Origin: Actinomycetes bacterium
GTDB lineage: Bacteria > Actinomycetota > Acidimicrobiia > Spongiisociales > JAHEDJ01
Length of the DNA stretch: 61,885 nt
Assembly (NCBI GenBank): GCA_024641245.1
Contig: JAHEDK010000015.1
Span: 1-61,885, forward strand
Reading direction: 5' to 3'
Shown here: piece by piece, positions 1-7,650 of the stretch
Position numbering within the stretch: position 1 is the stretch's first letter
How the letters are laid out: each line of letters opens with the position of its first letter
Notes under the pieces: model-generated
What the model saw: the letters and a program-made list of their open reading frames with translations, nothing else
What the model was told of the DNA's origin: nothing
Database searches by the model: none
Translations under genes and position numbers: made by a program

Positions 1-160
1 TAAGCGCTGAAGGCATCTAAGTGCGAAGCCCACCTCGAGATGAGATCTCCCACCGGATTAACCGGGTAAGGCCCCTGGTAGATGACCAGGTAGATAGGCC
101 GGAAGTGGAAGCGCAGTAATGTGTGGAGCTGACCGGTACTAATCGGCCGAGGGCTTGGAT
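1..160 (+). rRNA. rrl: 23S ribosomal RNA, 3' end (partial)
   Basis: This is the last ~160 nt of 23S rRNA, cut by the left window edge. The conserved 3' domain is recognisable: GCTGAAGGCATCTAAGTGCG near position 6, the AGATGAGATCTCC segment, and the terminal helix ending in GGTACTAATCGGCCGAGG. The 3' end is placed by comparison with the E. coli terminus and may be off by several nucleotides. The rRNA operon points rightward, toward the dif-like site at 10655. Confidence 0.96.
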
Positions 161-251
161 TAGAATTCATGACTTAGTGCTCGCTATGGAGTGCTCAGGG
201 TGACCTGAGTGCGCGGATTCATCGGCCTACGGCCTCCGAGTCCGACAGATT

Positions 252-371
<120 letters not shown>

Positions 372-379
372 TTAGTTTC

Positions 380-406
380 GAGGGCCGTCCTTTTTGGGCG
401 GCCCTC
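380..406 (+). terminator. rRNA operon terminator hairpin
   Basis: GAGGGCCGTCC and GGGCGGCCCTC form a strong GC-rich stem around a T5 loop, eight bases after 5S rRNA. There is no long T-tail, as is common for GC-rich actinobacterial terminators. Confidence 0.75.
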
Positions 407-429
407 ATTCATGAACAAGGAGCAGACAG

Positions 430-1230
430 GTGTCGGGACCACGTGGGGGAGACCGTCGAGGGGATCGACGGGATCCACAACCCCGAAAACAATCCGGAGA
501 CCGGCGCGATTACCCCGACCGGCAACGGGACGGCTCCAAGACGCGCGGCAACCCTGCGGGCGATCGCAAACCGGCCAAGAGCCATACCGCGGTCGGAACC
601 GGCTCAGATCTACCTCGGTGGCTGCGCGAGGAGATCGTGCGTTCTACGAAGAAGGATCGTCGCGATGCCACCCTCAACTTGTTGAGTGCGGCAGCAGGAT
701 CTTTCGAGGAAGGCCGGTACCCGGCAGCCAGGAAGAAACTCCTCGAAGCGAAGGCGCTGTCGCCCCAGCCGGGGGCGATACGAGAGCTTCTGGCCCTGTC
801 GTGCTATCGAATGGGGCTGTGGCAAGAAGCGCTTCGAGAAATCCGCACGTTTCGACGCATCACCGGAGATACAACCCATATGGCGGTCGAGATGGATTCG
901 TTGCGGGCGCTCGAGCGAATCGATGATGTGCACTCGACCTTTGAAACGTTCCTGGAACTCGGAGGCTCCAACGCGGCCGAAGCGGAAATCAGGGTCGTGT
1001 ATGGATCATTCCTGCTCGACCAGGGTGACAACCGAAAGGCATGGGAGATCACCCGTCCGCGTCGGCTTTCCAAAGACGCTCCGGAGTGGGAAATCCGACG
1101 CTGGTATGTTGCGGCGAGGGCCGCTGCCAGGCTCGGAGACAAGGCTACGGCCAAGCAAATCGCCTCCGCCATCGAAGAGATCGATCCTGCGCTCCCGGGT
1201 TTGGAAGCCCTTCACGGCGAGATCGCTTAA
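430..1230 (+). CDS. TPR-like helical repeat protein with basic disordered N-terminus
   Basis: 266 aa from a GTG start with AAGGAG just upstream. The first ~60 residues are low-complexity and rich in Arg, Asp and Gly, so probably disordered. From about residue 80 onward the protein is a run of paired amphipathic helices typical of tetratricopeptide repeats (for example around SFEEGRYPAARKKLLEAKAL). No signal peptide or membrane segment is visible, so a cytoplasmic scaffold is likely. It sits directly behind the rRNA terminator and 33 nt before an L,D-transpeptidase gene. Which partner it binds cannot be read from the sequence. The TPR call rests on helix pattern only. Confidence 0.8.
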   Translation: MSGPRGGDRRGDRRDPQPRKQSGDRRDYPDRQRDGSKTRGNPAGDRKPAKSHTAVGTGSDLPRWLREEIVRSTKKDRRDATLNLLSAAAGSFEEGRYPAARKKLLEAKALSPQPGAIRELLALSCYRMGLWQEALREIRTFRRITGDTTHMAVEMDSLRALERIDDVHSTFETFLELGGSNAAEAEIRVVYGSFLLDQGDNRKAWEITRPRRLSKDAPEWEIRRWYVAARAAARLGDKATAKQIASAIEEIDPALPGLEALHGEIA

Positions 1231-1263
1231 CTCGTCGATTCCCGTCTCCGATACAATCCTGTA

Positions 1264-2079
1264 ATGCGTTTCCTGCGGATGCTTCTCCTCGTGTCGGCGA
1301 CTTTGATCGCCACCGTCGGGCCTGCGCTCGCCATGCCGGAGTTGCACGGTGAGTACACCACCGTTGATCAATGGCCATTGCCGGCCATGATCAATCCTGG
1401 TGATCACGGACCCTGGGTTTCAGAGCTTCAGATCAAACTCAACGAAGCCGGCTTTCGGGCGGGTGATCCCAACGGCGAGTTCGGGCGCGAGACCCTGGCC
1501 GCGGTCTACGCGTTCCAGAAGGTCCACGATCTCGAACGCGACGGCGTGTTTCGTCGGGATGATTGGGACTTGCTCGACGATGCGTTGACCGTGCCCGGTG
1601 ACGCTCCTGAAGACACCCGGGTTGAGGTCGATCTAGATCGGCAGGTGTTATACCTGATCGAAGACGATCGCGTGTCGCTCGTGCTCCCGATCTCCTCGGC
1701 CAACGGGCAGACCTATACCCATTCGTCCGGCAGCACCGTCCGGGCCGTCACTCCCGAAGGCGCCTACGAGTTCTACAAGAAGGTGGACGGTTGGAGGATC
1801 TCTTACCTTGGAGGTCTTTACCGTCCCTTCTACTTCTCGGGTGGGTATGCCATTCACGGTTCAGGGAGCGTGCCTCCGTACCCGGCGTCGCATGGCTGCA
1901 TCCGGGTCGAGATGTGGGACATGGATTATCTGGCGGCCGAGCTCGAACTCGGAATGCCGGTTTACGTGTACGGCGCCCGCAACGATCGCTCGAGCATCGT
2001 GCCGACACCTCCGTTGTCGGCTGGGGACATCGTGGAGCAACGCCTCTCGAATGCCCTGAACGTGCTGATGCCGATCTAA
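1264..2079 (+). CDS. secreted L,D-transpeptidase with peptidoglycan-binding domain
   Basis: 271 aa. An N-terminal signal peptide of about 23 residues ends at PALA, giving an exported enzyme. Residues ~45-95 match a PG_binding_1 domain (SELQIKLNEAGF..., LAAVYAFQ). Residues ~115-235 form a YkuD domain with the catalytic signature SHGCIRV preceded by the conserved IHGSG. The family makes 3-3 cross-links in peptidoglycan or attaches proteins to it, using the Cys as nucleophile. All key residues are present. No lipobox is seen, so it is probably secreted or held by its binding domain. Confidence 0.92.
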   Translation: MRFLRMLLLVSATLIATVGPALAMPELHGEYTTVDQWPLPAMINPGDHGPWVSELQIKLNEAGFRAGDPNGEFGRETLAAVYAFQKVHDLERDGVFRRDDWDLLDDALTVPGDAPEDTRVEVDLDRQVLYLIEDDRVSLVLPISSANGQTYTHSSGSTVRAVTPEGAYEFYKKVDGWRISYLGGLYRPFYFSGGYAIHGSGSVPPYPASHGCIRVEMWDMDYLAAELELGMPVYVYGARNDRSSIVPTPPLSAGDIVEQRLSNALNVLMPI

Positions 2080-2096
2080 ACGGGGGTAGGAAGTAT

Positions 2097-3020
2097 TCAG
2101 TCCGATCGACCGGCGAGCCACCTTCGAATCCCAACCGCTTGCATGGGCCAGAACGTCGCTCGATCGTAGACCCTGATCTCTTCCTCCGAGTATCCGTCGG
2201 ATCGGTAGCCATCCAGAGTCCATTTGCGCAAAAGCTGCGTCGCCGGCTCATCGTCGACATCGCCGATTCCTTCCACGAATCGGACCCACTCCCAGAGCCT
2301 TGATTCCGCCTCGTCGAGCGCCTTTCCGACCTCGTAGGTAGGGCCGAAATGGGCAAAAGCGAGGAAGGCCGGTTCGATGGCGCGCATCCGGTGCATCTGT
2401 TCCGTTGCCACTACGGGATCGAAGTCGGGTGGGGGAGTGACCGGTTGCACCGCGTGCCCATGCGGGTAGCACAGCCCCAGCGAGTCCCCGACGAACATCC
2501 CTCCTGAGGCTTCCTCGTAGTAGGTGATGTGATGCTTTGCGTGACCGGGGGTATATAGGGCTTCCACGAAGCGGCCTCCGCCGAGCGGCACCAGATCACC
2601 ATCGTCGAGAATCAGCAGTCGATCCTCGTTGATCGGAACCATCGGTCCCCAGTTGGTGGTCAGCCACTTCTCACCGAAGACCTGGACTGCTGAAGACCAA
2701 AGACGGTCCGGGGTGGCGAGATGGCGTGCACCTTTTGAATGCACACCGATTCGAGCATTGGGGTAGGCCTGTGCGATCTGACCCGCCCCACCCGCATGGT
2801 CGATGTGAATGTGCGTCACCACGATGGTGGCAAGGTCGTCGATACCCATCTCGTCGAGCGCCGCCGTCAAATGGTGGAGAGTGGCCGACGGGCCTACCTC
2901 GATCAGAACACGCTCAGGGGTGTCGAAGAGATAACAAGCCAGGCGCTGCGGATGCTCTTCCATCCATGCGTCGATGGCGTACAGGTCATCGGTGAGCCGG
3001 TCGATGGAGTATTCGATCAT
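2097..3020 (-). CDS. MBL-fold metallo-hydrolase
   Basis: 307 aa when started at the ATG at 3020 (MIEYSIDRL). A longer frame to 3104 adds 28 residues with no domain character and leaves no room before the divergent gene at 3107. The metallo-beta-lactamase metal motif THIHIDHAGG is intact, and later ligands appear in TPGHAKHH and GDSLGL. Such proteins hydrolyse esters, thioesters or related bonds with a di-metal centre. The closest style is the glyoxalase-II-like broad MBL group, and the substrate cannot be named. It converges on the L,D-transpeptidase gene and is transcribed away from the SSB-like gene. Confidence 0.88.
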   Translation of the reverse strand: MIEYSIDRLTDDLYAIDAWMEEHPQRLACYLFDTPERVLIEVGPSATLHHLTAALDEMGIDDLATIVVTHIHIDHAGGAGQIAQAYPNARIGVHSKGARHLATPDRLWSSAVQVFGEKWLTTNWGPMVPINEDRLLILDDGDLVPLGGGRFVEALYTPGHAKHHITYYEEASGGMFVGDSLGLCYPHGHAVQPVTPPPDFDPVVATEQMHRMRAIEPAFLAFAHFGPTYEVGKALDEAESRLWEWVRFVEGIGDVDDEPATQLLRKWTLDGYRSDGYSEEEIRVYDRATFWPMQAVGIRRWLAGRSD

Positions 3021-3106
3021 GCCGGGGACCCTACCCGGACCATTTCTGTCACGCTTGCCCCATACGGTGCGAAGTATCTCCCCGCGTTCCCCGGAAAGGC
3101 ACAACC

Positions 3107-3442
3107 ATGGATCTCAACCTCGTCGTCCTCGGAGGACGCTTGGCCGCACCGCCAGAGCTCCGAGTCTTCGAATCAGGAACTCGTCTTCTTCGCTATCTGT
3201 TGACGATAACGAGTGATGAACCACGCCGACGCGTCGACGTGCTGCCGGTGACCCTGTGGGATCCGGACGATGAAGTACTGGAGCAAGTCCCGCAACCCGG
3301 CCATCGGCTCTGGTTGGCGGGCAGTGCCCAACGACGCTTCTGGGACGGAGCGGACGGCAGGCGGAGCCGGATCGAGATCGTTGCCGACAACGTGACCTTT
3401 CGGGACCCTGAAGGCCTGTTCCCGAGTCCGACCGAAGGATGA
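3107..3442 (+). CDS. SSB-like OB-fold single-stranded DNA-binding protein
   Basis: 111 aa. The start MDLNLVVLGGRLAAPPELRV resembles the first OB strand of bacterial SSB. FESGTRLLRYLLTIT and the C-terminal strand pattern also fit. The acidic C-terminal tail of canonical SSB (DDDIPF) is absent and the protein is short, so this is an accessory SSB paralogue rather than the main replication SSB. Its TGA overlaps the ATG at 3439 of the next frame. Function beyond nucleic-acid binding is inferred. Confidence 0.72.
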   Translation: MDLNLVVLGGRLAAPPELRVFESGTRLLRYLLTITSDEPRRRVDVLPVTLWDPDDEVLEQVPQPGHRLWLAGSAQRRFWDGADGRRSRIEIVADNVTFRDPEGLFPSPTEG

Positions 3443-5025
3443 CGAGGACTCGAGAGACGATGGGGCGGTCTGGTCCGACCGGCTACTCTGCCGCCACGAT
3501 GTCTCGAATTGTTGTTGCCGCCGCATCGCAGCTGGCCGCCGACGTTGGCGGCCTGGTCGCCGCCGCGGGTGGGAATGCAGTCGATGCGGCCATCGCTTCC
3601 ACCCTGGTTGCCATGATCACTGAACCCGGCGTCTGTGCTCTCGGCGGTGGGGGGTATGTGACGGTGTGGCCCAGAGAGTCCGACCCGGTGACGTTTGATG
3701 GATACATGGAAATGCCCGGCCGCCGGTTGACCGCCGACCGGTTCGGTGGCGGGGGGTTCGATGTGACCATGGAGTACGGCGGAGGCGTGACGACCACCGT
3801 CGGACATGGCTCCGTAGCCACTCCCGGCGCGCTGGCGGCGTTCGCGATGGCCTCGCAGCGATTCGGAGCACTGCCATGGCGGGAGATCCTTGGTCCGGTC
3901 ATCGAGGTGGTACGCAGAGGGTTCCCGCTTTCGCAGGCTTCGCGCCTCTATCTGGAGTTCTCCGGTGAATCCGTCTTCGGATGGGAACCGGGCAGTCGTG
4001 CCGCACTCTTTCGCGACGGCGACCTCCTCGGGCCGGGTGATTTGATATTGATTCCCGAGCTTGCCGACAGCCTGGATTCAATTGCAGAAGAGGGCGTCTC
4101 GTCGTTCTACGAGGGTGACGTCGCCAGGCTCATCAGTGACGATATCGTTGAGCATGGCGGAATCCTGACCAGAGCGGATCTGGCCGCCTATAGGGCGATC
4201 GAGCGTCCGGCCTTGCACTCGGAACTCGACGACTGGGAAGTAGCAACGAATCCGGCCCCCGCCATCGGTGGTGCCTCGCTCGCTGCGATGCTGTTTCTGC
4301 TCGAGGGATCAGGGTTCCCGGGATGGAACCTCGAAGGCATGCACCATCTCGTCCGCACCCAACAAGCGGTGCTCGGGTACCGGCGGGAGTTCCTCGATAC
4401 CTCGGTTGATCGCCCGCAGGCAATCTCGCGGCTACTCGATCTCGCCCACACGGGCGACTGGCGCCGGTTGTTGACGTCACCTTCGACCGTGCACACTTCA
4501 GCGGTCGACGCAGGCGGCAGTGCCTGTTCGGTGACTATGTCGGCAGGATACGGATCGGGCGTGATGCCGCCCGGTACGGGCATCTGGATGAACAACTCGC
4601 TCGGCGAGTTGGAGTTGAATCAGCTTGGGTTCCATGCCCTCGCACCGGGTGACCGCCTGGTGTCGAACATGGCTCCCACCGTAGGCAGGCGCGGGGACGG
4701 AGCGGTGCTGGCGATCGGATCTCCCGGAGCCGATCGCATCACAACCGCGATCTTGTCCACGCTTCTCAACCTGATCCACTTGGGAATGCCCCTGGATGCC
4801 TCCGTGCAGCATCCCAGATTGCACGTCGAGTACACAGACACGGGTGGCCGGATAGCCTACGAGCCCGGCCTCGATGTTGCCCGACTCGGTCTGGTCAGCC
4901 GCCCGTTCGACAGCACTGACATGTTCTTCGGAGGGGTCGGCGCGGCCCTCTTTGAGCCCGGAAAGGATCTCATTGCCGCCGCAGATCATCGCCGAACGGG
5001 CGGCGTGGCCTTTGGCGGGTACTAG
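3439..5025 (+). CDS. gamma-glutamyltransferase family protein
   Basis: 528 aa from the ATG overlapping the preceding stop; an alternative ATG at 3499 (MSRIVVAAASQ) keeps the whole domain. It is an Ntn-hydrolase of the gamma-glutamyltranspeptidase family. The early AAGGNAVDAAIA and GGGGY segments and the self-cleavage site STVHTSAVD are present. The Thr at 4486-4488 would become the N-terminal nucleophile of the small subunit. The oxyanion/glycine loop PPGTGIWMNNSLGE also fits. No signal peptide is evident, so it may act in the cytoplasm, unlike classical periplasmic GGT. Substrate could be glutathione-like gamma-glutamyl compounds or another amide. Confidence 0.88.
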   Translation: MTRTRETMGRSGPTGYSAATMSRIVVAAASQLAADVGGLVAAAGGNAVDAAIASTLVAMITEPGVCALGGGGYVTVWPRESDPVTFDGYMEMPGRRLTADRFGGGGFDVTMEYGGGVTTTVGHGSVATPGALAAFAMASQRFGALPWREILGPVIEVVRRGFPLSQASRLYLEFSGESVFGWEPGSRAALFRDGDLLGPGDLILIPELADSLDSIAEEGVSSFYEGDVARLISDDIVEHGGILTRADLAAYRAIERPALHSELDDWEVATNPAPAIGGASLAAMLFLLEGSGFPGWNLEGMHHLVRTQQAVLGYRREFLDTSVDRPQAISRLLDLAHTGDWRRLLTSPSTVHTSAVDAGGSACSVTMSAGYGSGVMPPGTGIWMNNSLGELELNQLGFHALAPGDRLVSNMAPTVGRRGDGAVLAIGSPGADRITTAILSTLLNLIHLGMPLDASVQHPRLHVEYTDTGGRIAYEPGLDVARLGLVSRPFDSTDMFFGGVGAALFEPGKDLIAAADHRRTGGVAFGGY

Positions 5026-5029
5026 CGAC

Positions 5030-5794
5030 ATGTATGCATTCCTCCGGCGGCCTTCCTGGCTCATACTGCACGTGGTCGTCCTCGCAATCATCGTGGTGTT
5101 CGTTCTGCTCGGCAGGTGGCAGTTAGAACGTCTCGACGAACGCAGAGCCGGGAATGCGTTGATTTCCGAATATCTGGCTGCACCACCGATCGAATGGTCG
5201 AAGACCTCCTCCGGGCGGCCGCCCGAGTATTCGAGGTTGCTCGTGTCTGGAGTGTTTGCTCCCGACGAAGAGGTTCTCCTGCGCAGTCAGGTCAACCAGG
5301 GACAACCGGGGTTCGATGTGCTCACGCCGCTCTATGTGGATGAGCTCTCAGCCGTCATCGTGAATCGAGGATGGGTACCACTCGAGTTCGACTCCCCGCC
5401 GGTCGACCAGGCTCAGCCACCGGACGGTGTCGTGAGCGTTGAGGGAATCGTTCGCTACCCCCTGAGCGGATCGAACCTTGCCAACACAGACGGCGCCACC
5501 GGGAAGCTGGACATCGTTGCCAGGGTTGACCTGGAACGATTGAATCGGAAGATCGGTGGAGATCTGGCGACGTTCTACGTCGAACTCACGAGCCTCGCTC
5601 CGCCGGGCACATCGCAACCGATTCCCGCGGGTATCCCCGAAGTGAGTGAGGGGCCCCATCTGTCGTATGCCGTTCAGTGGTTCTCGTTCGCGCTCGTCAG
5701 CACGATTGGATATGCCGCGTTGATTCGCTCAACGGCCAGAAGACGCGTTGGACTCAGGCGTCGTGCAGGATCTCAGCCGCTTGCTCCATCGTGA
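5030..5794 (+). CDS. SURF1 family cytochrome oxidase assembly protein
   Basis: 254 aa from the ATG at 5030. A longer frame from 4874 lies inside the upstream gene and is not credible. Architecture is typical of SURF1: an N-terminal TM helix (~residues 8-28) followed by GRWQLERLDER, a soluble extracytoplasmic domain with VNRGWVP, and a second TM helix near the C-terminus (YAVQWFSFALVSTIGYAALI). SURF1 proteins help insert heme a into cytochrome oxidase subunit I. This fits the Sco1/PCuAC/CtaG operon at 7651-9843. The last 41 nt overlap the convergent HisA-like gene. Confidence 0.93.
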   Translation: MYAFLRRPSWLILHVVVLAIIVVFVLLGRWQLERLDERRAGNALISEYLAAPPIEWSKTSSGRPPEYSRLLVSGVFAPDEEVLLRSQVNQGQPGFDVLTPLYVDELSAVIVNRGWVPLEFDSPPVDQAQPPDGVVSVEGIVRYPLSGSNLANTDGATGKLDIVARVDLERLNRKIGGDLATFYVELTSLAPPGTSQPIPAGIPEVSEGPHLSYAVQWFSFALVSTIGYAALIRSTARRRVGLRRRAGSQPLAPS

Positions 5795-6491
5795 ACCGGC
5801 CCTCTGTGACTTCGCGCCCGACCACGACGCCACCCAGGCGCTTGCCGGCCGCCTCGAGCTCATAGAGGGCTGCGAGGTCGTTGAGATCCCGGCCGCCGCC
5901 GGCCGCGATGATCGGCTCATCAACGATGGCAAGTGCTCGCCTGAGAATCCCGAAATTCGGTGGTTCTTCTAGGGCATCCCGCCCAGCCTCGGATACGAGG
6001 AAAGCGGCCGCGCCCGCAGACGAAAGCTCGATCAGCACTTCTTCGAGGAACCTTCCTGAGTGCGCCGTCCAACCCCTCACGACGAGTTCCTCATCCGGAA
6101 GAACGTCGAGGCTGACCGCCACCTTGCCCGGATAGCTGCGAAACAGATCCCAGGCCATTACCTGCTCTTCGATGGCGGCGGTACCCATGACCACCCGCCA
6201 GGCGCCGGCATCGATCAGCTGGGATGCCTCCTGCGGAGAACGTACACCACCCGCGACCTGCACCGGGATGTCGAGCGCCTCGATTATCCCGTGGATGAGA
6301 GGTCGGTTGCGATAATCGCCATAGGCGGCTGCGTTGAGATCGACGACATGGATGCGGGCCGCCCCCTTCTCCACCCAACCGCGAGCGCGGGCAAGCGGAT
6401 CGGCATCGAGGGCGATCGCCTCATGGACGTCTCCATGAGGAAGGCGGACGGCGCGGCCGTCGAGAATATTGACGCGTGAGTAGAGATCCAT
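5754..6491 (-). CDS. hisA: HisA/PriA-like phosphoribosyl isomerase, altered first catalytic position
   Basis: 245 aa (beta-alpha)8 barrel matching HisA/PriA, which isomerises ProFAR in histidine synthesis (PriA also handles the tryptophan intermediate PRA). Recognisable parts: NILDGRAVRLPHGD, IHVVDLNAA, AGGVRS, GTAAIE, SLDV (second catalytic Asp) and the phosphate loop AAGGGRDL. The first catalytic Asp, normally PA(I/V)D, is replaced by Asn in SRVNILDG, and the usual VTDI..DGT strand reads LVSEAGRDA. It is a lone gene, with no other his gene nearby. It may be the clade's HisA or a diverged paralogue. Confidence 0.87.
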   Translation of the reverse strand: MDLYSRVNILDGRAVRLPHGDVHEAIALDADPLARARGWVEKGAARIHVVDLNAAAYGDYRNRPLIHGIIEALDIPVQVAGGVRSPQEASQLIDAGAWRVVMGTAAIEEQVMAWDLFRSYPGKVAVSLDVLPDEELVVRGWTAHSGRFLEEVLIELSSAGAAAFLVSEAGRDALEEPPNFGILRRALAIVDEPIIAAGGGRDLNDLAALYELEAAGKRLGGVVVGREVTEGRFTMEQAAEILHDA

Positions 6492-6593
6492 GACAACAGC
6501 CTACCGGCTGACCAGGCGGCGAGATCCCCGGCCGGATTGGCGAGACTCAGGTGACTAGACAGCTAGGGGGTCGTAAGGATGGCCCTCGGGTTT

Positions 6594-6637
6594 CCCTGTG
6601 CCGGTGCCGAAACCTTGAGAAGGCACACCTACAAGGG
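6594..6637 (+). promoter_or_regulatory. possible structured 5' leader of small Cys protein
   Basis: Nested pairings precede the start at 6644. CCC 6594-6596 can pair with GGG 6635-6637. TGTGCC 6597-6602 pairs perfectly with GGCACA 6622-6627, and GGT 6603-6605 pairs with ACC 6612-6614. The outer helix would hide the AAGGGG ribosome-binding site. I do not recognise a known riboswitch class, and the fold could be chance in GC-rich DNA. Confidence 0.25.
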
Positions 6638-6643
6638 GCAGAC

Positions 6644-6835
6644 ATGAAGAAGCACAGGAATCAGCATGAGCACCTCTACCGGGTGCACGGTGTCGGAGCC
6701 GGGCTCCAGCGAGCCGTGTGCACCGAATGCAATCACATCAGCATCCGTGTCATCGAAGATGGTGGCGTTCGAGCCATCATCAACCGACCAGAACCGAAGA
6801 TCCCACAGAGTCTCGCAGGGGCAGCCGCTTCCTGA
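6644..6835 (+). CDS. small cysteine-containing protein, unknown
   Basis: 63 aa from ATG with AAGGGG 8 nt upstream. It begins KKHRNQHEHLYRVHGVG and carries VCTECNHISIRV, a single CxxC knuckle, then a Pro-rich and Ala-rich tail. One CxxC plus nearby His residues could bind zinc, but this is a guess. The stop lies inside a 21-nt tandem repeat (6831-6872). In another frame that repeat would encode PEKEQPP units, so a frameshifted longer product is conceivable. I do not recognise the family. Confidence 0.5.
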   Translation: MKKHRNQHEHLYRVHGVGAGLQRAVCTECNHISIRVIEDGGVRAIINRPEPKIPQSLAGAAAS

Positions 6836-6872
6836 GAAGGAGCAGCCGCCTCCTGAGAAGGAGCAGCCGCCT
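6831..6872. repeat. 21-nt tandem repeat, two perfect copies plus flanking partials
   Basis: The 21-nt unit starts CCTGAGAAGGAGCAGCC and occurs at 6831-6851 and 6852-6872 without a mismatch. A partial unit (GCAGCCGCTT) precedes it at 6821-6830 and a degenerate one follows. The length is a multiple of three, so the repeat is open in several frames. Confidence 0.9.
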
Positions 6873-6953
6873 CCCGGGGAGGATCCTGCTTCCCGACAAA
6901 CCCCTTGATCCCTGCCCGAGTCGACACCTCAACTTCGGCTCTGCCTGCACACA

Positions 6954-6983
6954 GATCGGCCCCGTCTAATGACGGGGCCGATC
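6954..6983. terminator. bidirectional hairpin terminator between small gene and thioredoxin
   Basis: GATCGGCCCCGTC and GACGGGGCCGATC form a perfect 13-bp stem with a TAAT loop. It lies 20 nt after the thioredoxin stop (minus strand) and about 120 nt after the small gene's stop (plus strand). No T-tract follows on either side. Confidence 0.75.
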
Positions 6984-7002
6984 GTGAGAACGCGTGGAGA
7001 GG

Positions 7003-7389
7003 CTAGGCCGTCGCCTCGGCATCCACCTGCGCGGACTGTTCGGCGATGCTGCGGTGCACCTCTTCCATATCCACAGACGTGACCTGCGTGATCAGGTCAT
7101 CGAAGGCTGGTGCGGGCAATGCGCCGGGTTGCGAGAATAGAACGACTTTCTCGCGAAAGACCATGAGCGTAGGAATCGAACGGATCTGGAAGTAGCCCGC
7201 AAGCTCCTGCTGAGCCTCAGTATCGACCTTGCCAAAGACGATGTTCTCGTGTTTCTCGGAGGCGGCCTCGAATGTGGGGGCGAACATACGGCACGGGCCG
7301 CACCATTCAGCCCAGAAGTCGACGAACACGATGTCATTATTGAGGATCGTTTCCTCGAAGTTCTCTTTGGTCAGCTCAACAGTTGCCAT
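7003..7389 (-). CDS. trxA: thioredoxin
   Basis: 128 aa from the ATG at 7389 (MATVELTKENF). The longer frame to 7419 crosses the leader. The redox site WCGPC has its cysteines at residues 30 and 33, and the cis-proline loop is SIPTLMVF. It is a cytoplasmic disulfide reductase. Compared with the usual ~105 residues it has a C-terminal extension of about 20, rich in acidic and Ala residues. It is a single gene whose promoter lies under a perfect palindrome at 7424-7445, suggesting metal- or sulfur-responsive control. Confidence 0.95.
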   Translation of the reverse strand: MATVELTKENFEETILNNDIVFVDFWAEWCGPCRMFAPTFEAASEKHENIVFGKVDTEAQQELAGYFQIRSIPTLMVFREKVVLFSQPGALPAPAFDDLITQVTSVDMEEVHRSIAEQSAQVDAEATA

Positions 7390-7423
7390 TGGTTCTCCAT
7401 TGTCAGGTACAGGGCGCATCTTC

Positions 7424-7445
7424 AGGATACCCCCGGGGGTATCCT
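7424..7445. promoter_or_regulatory. perfect 22-bp palindrome, candidate CsoR/CstR-type operator of trxA
   Basis: AGGATACCCCC is followed directly by its exact complement GGGGGTATCCT. The core TACCC...GGGTA resembles operators of the CsoR/CstR/RcnR repressor family. It covers the predicted -10 box and transcription start of trxA, where a repressor would block transcription. No regulator gene of this family is seen in the window. Confidence 0.6.
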
Positions 7446-7469
7446 AGTCCACCTTCCGATCGTAACCAA
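7441..7469 (-). promoter_or_regulatory. trxA promoter
   Basis: On the minus strand, -35 TTGGTT (7464-7469), a 17-nt spacer and -10 TAGGAT (7441-7446). The predicted start falls in the middle of the palindrome at 7424-7445. Confidence 0.5.
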
Positions 7470-7650
7470 CACCGATGCGGTCATGAACATTCCCACTGTG
7501 AGGACGAGGGCTTGTGTGCCTGCGTCCCGTGAGGAACCCCGGAGGATTGGCGGGACGAGAGGCATCGATGGGCGACGGCCGCTTCTGAACGATCTCGGGT
7601 TTTCGCGCACCTGGTAGCGTGGCCACCCGCAGGACGCCGAATCTGCTCCC

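Noticed and set aside
4874-5029. N-terminal extension of SURF1
   Set aside because: It lies wholly inside the gamma-glutamyltransferase gene, and the TM helix begins at the ATG at 5030.
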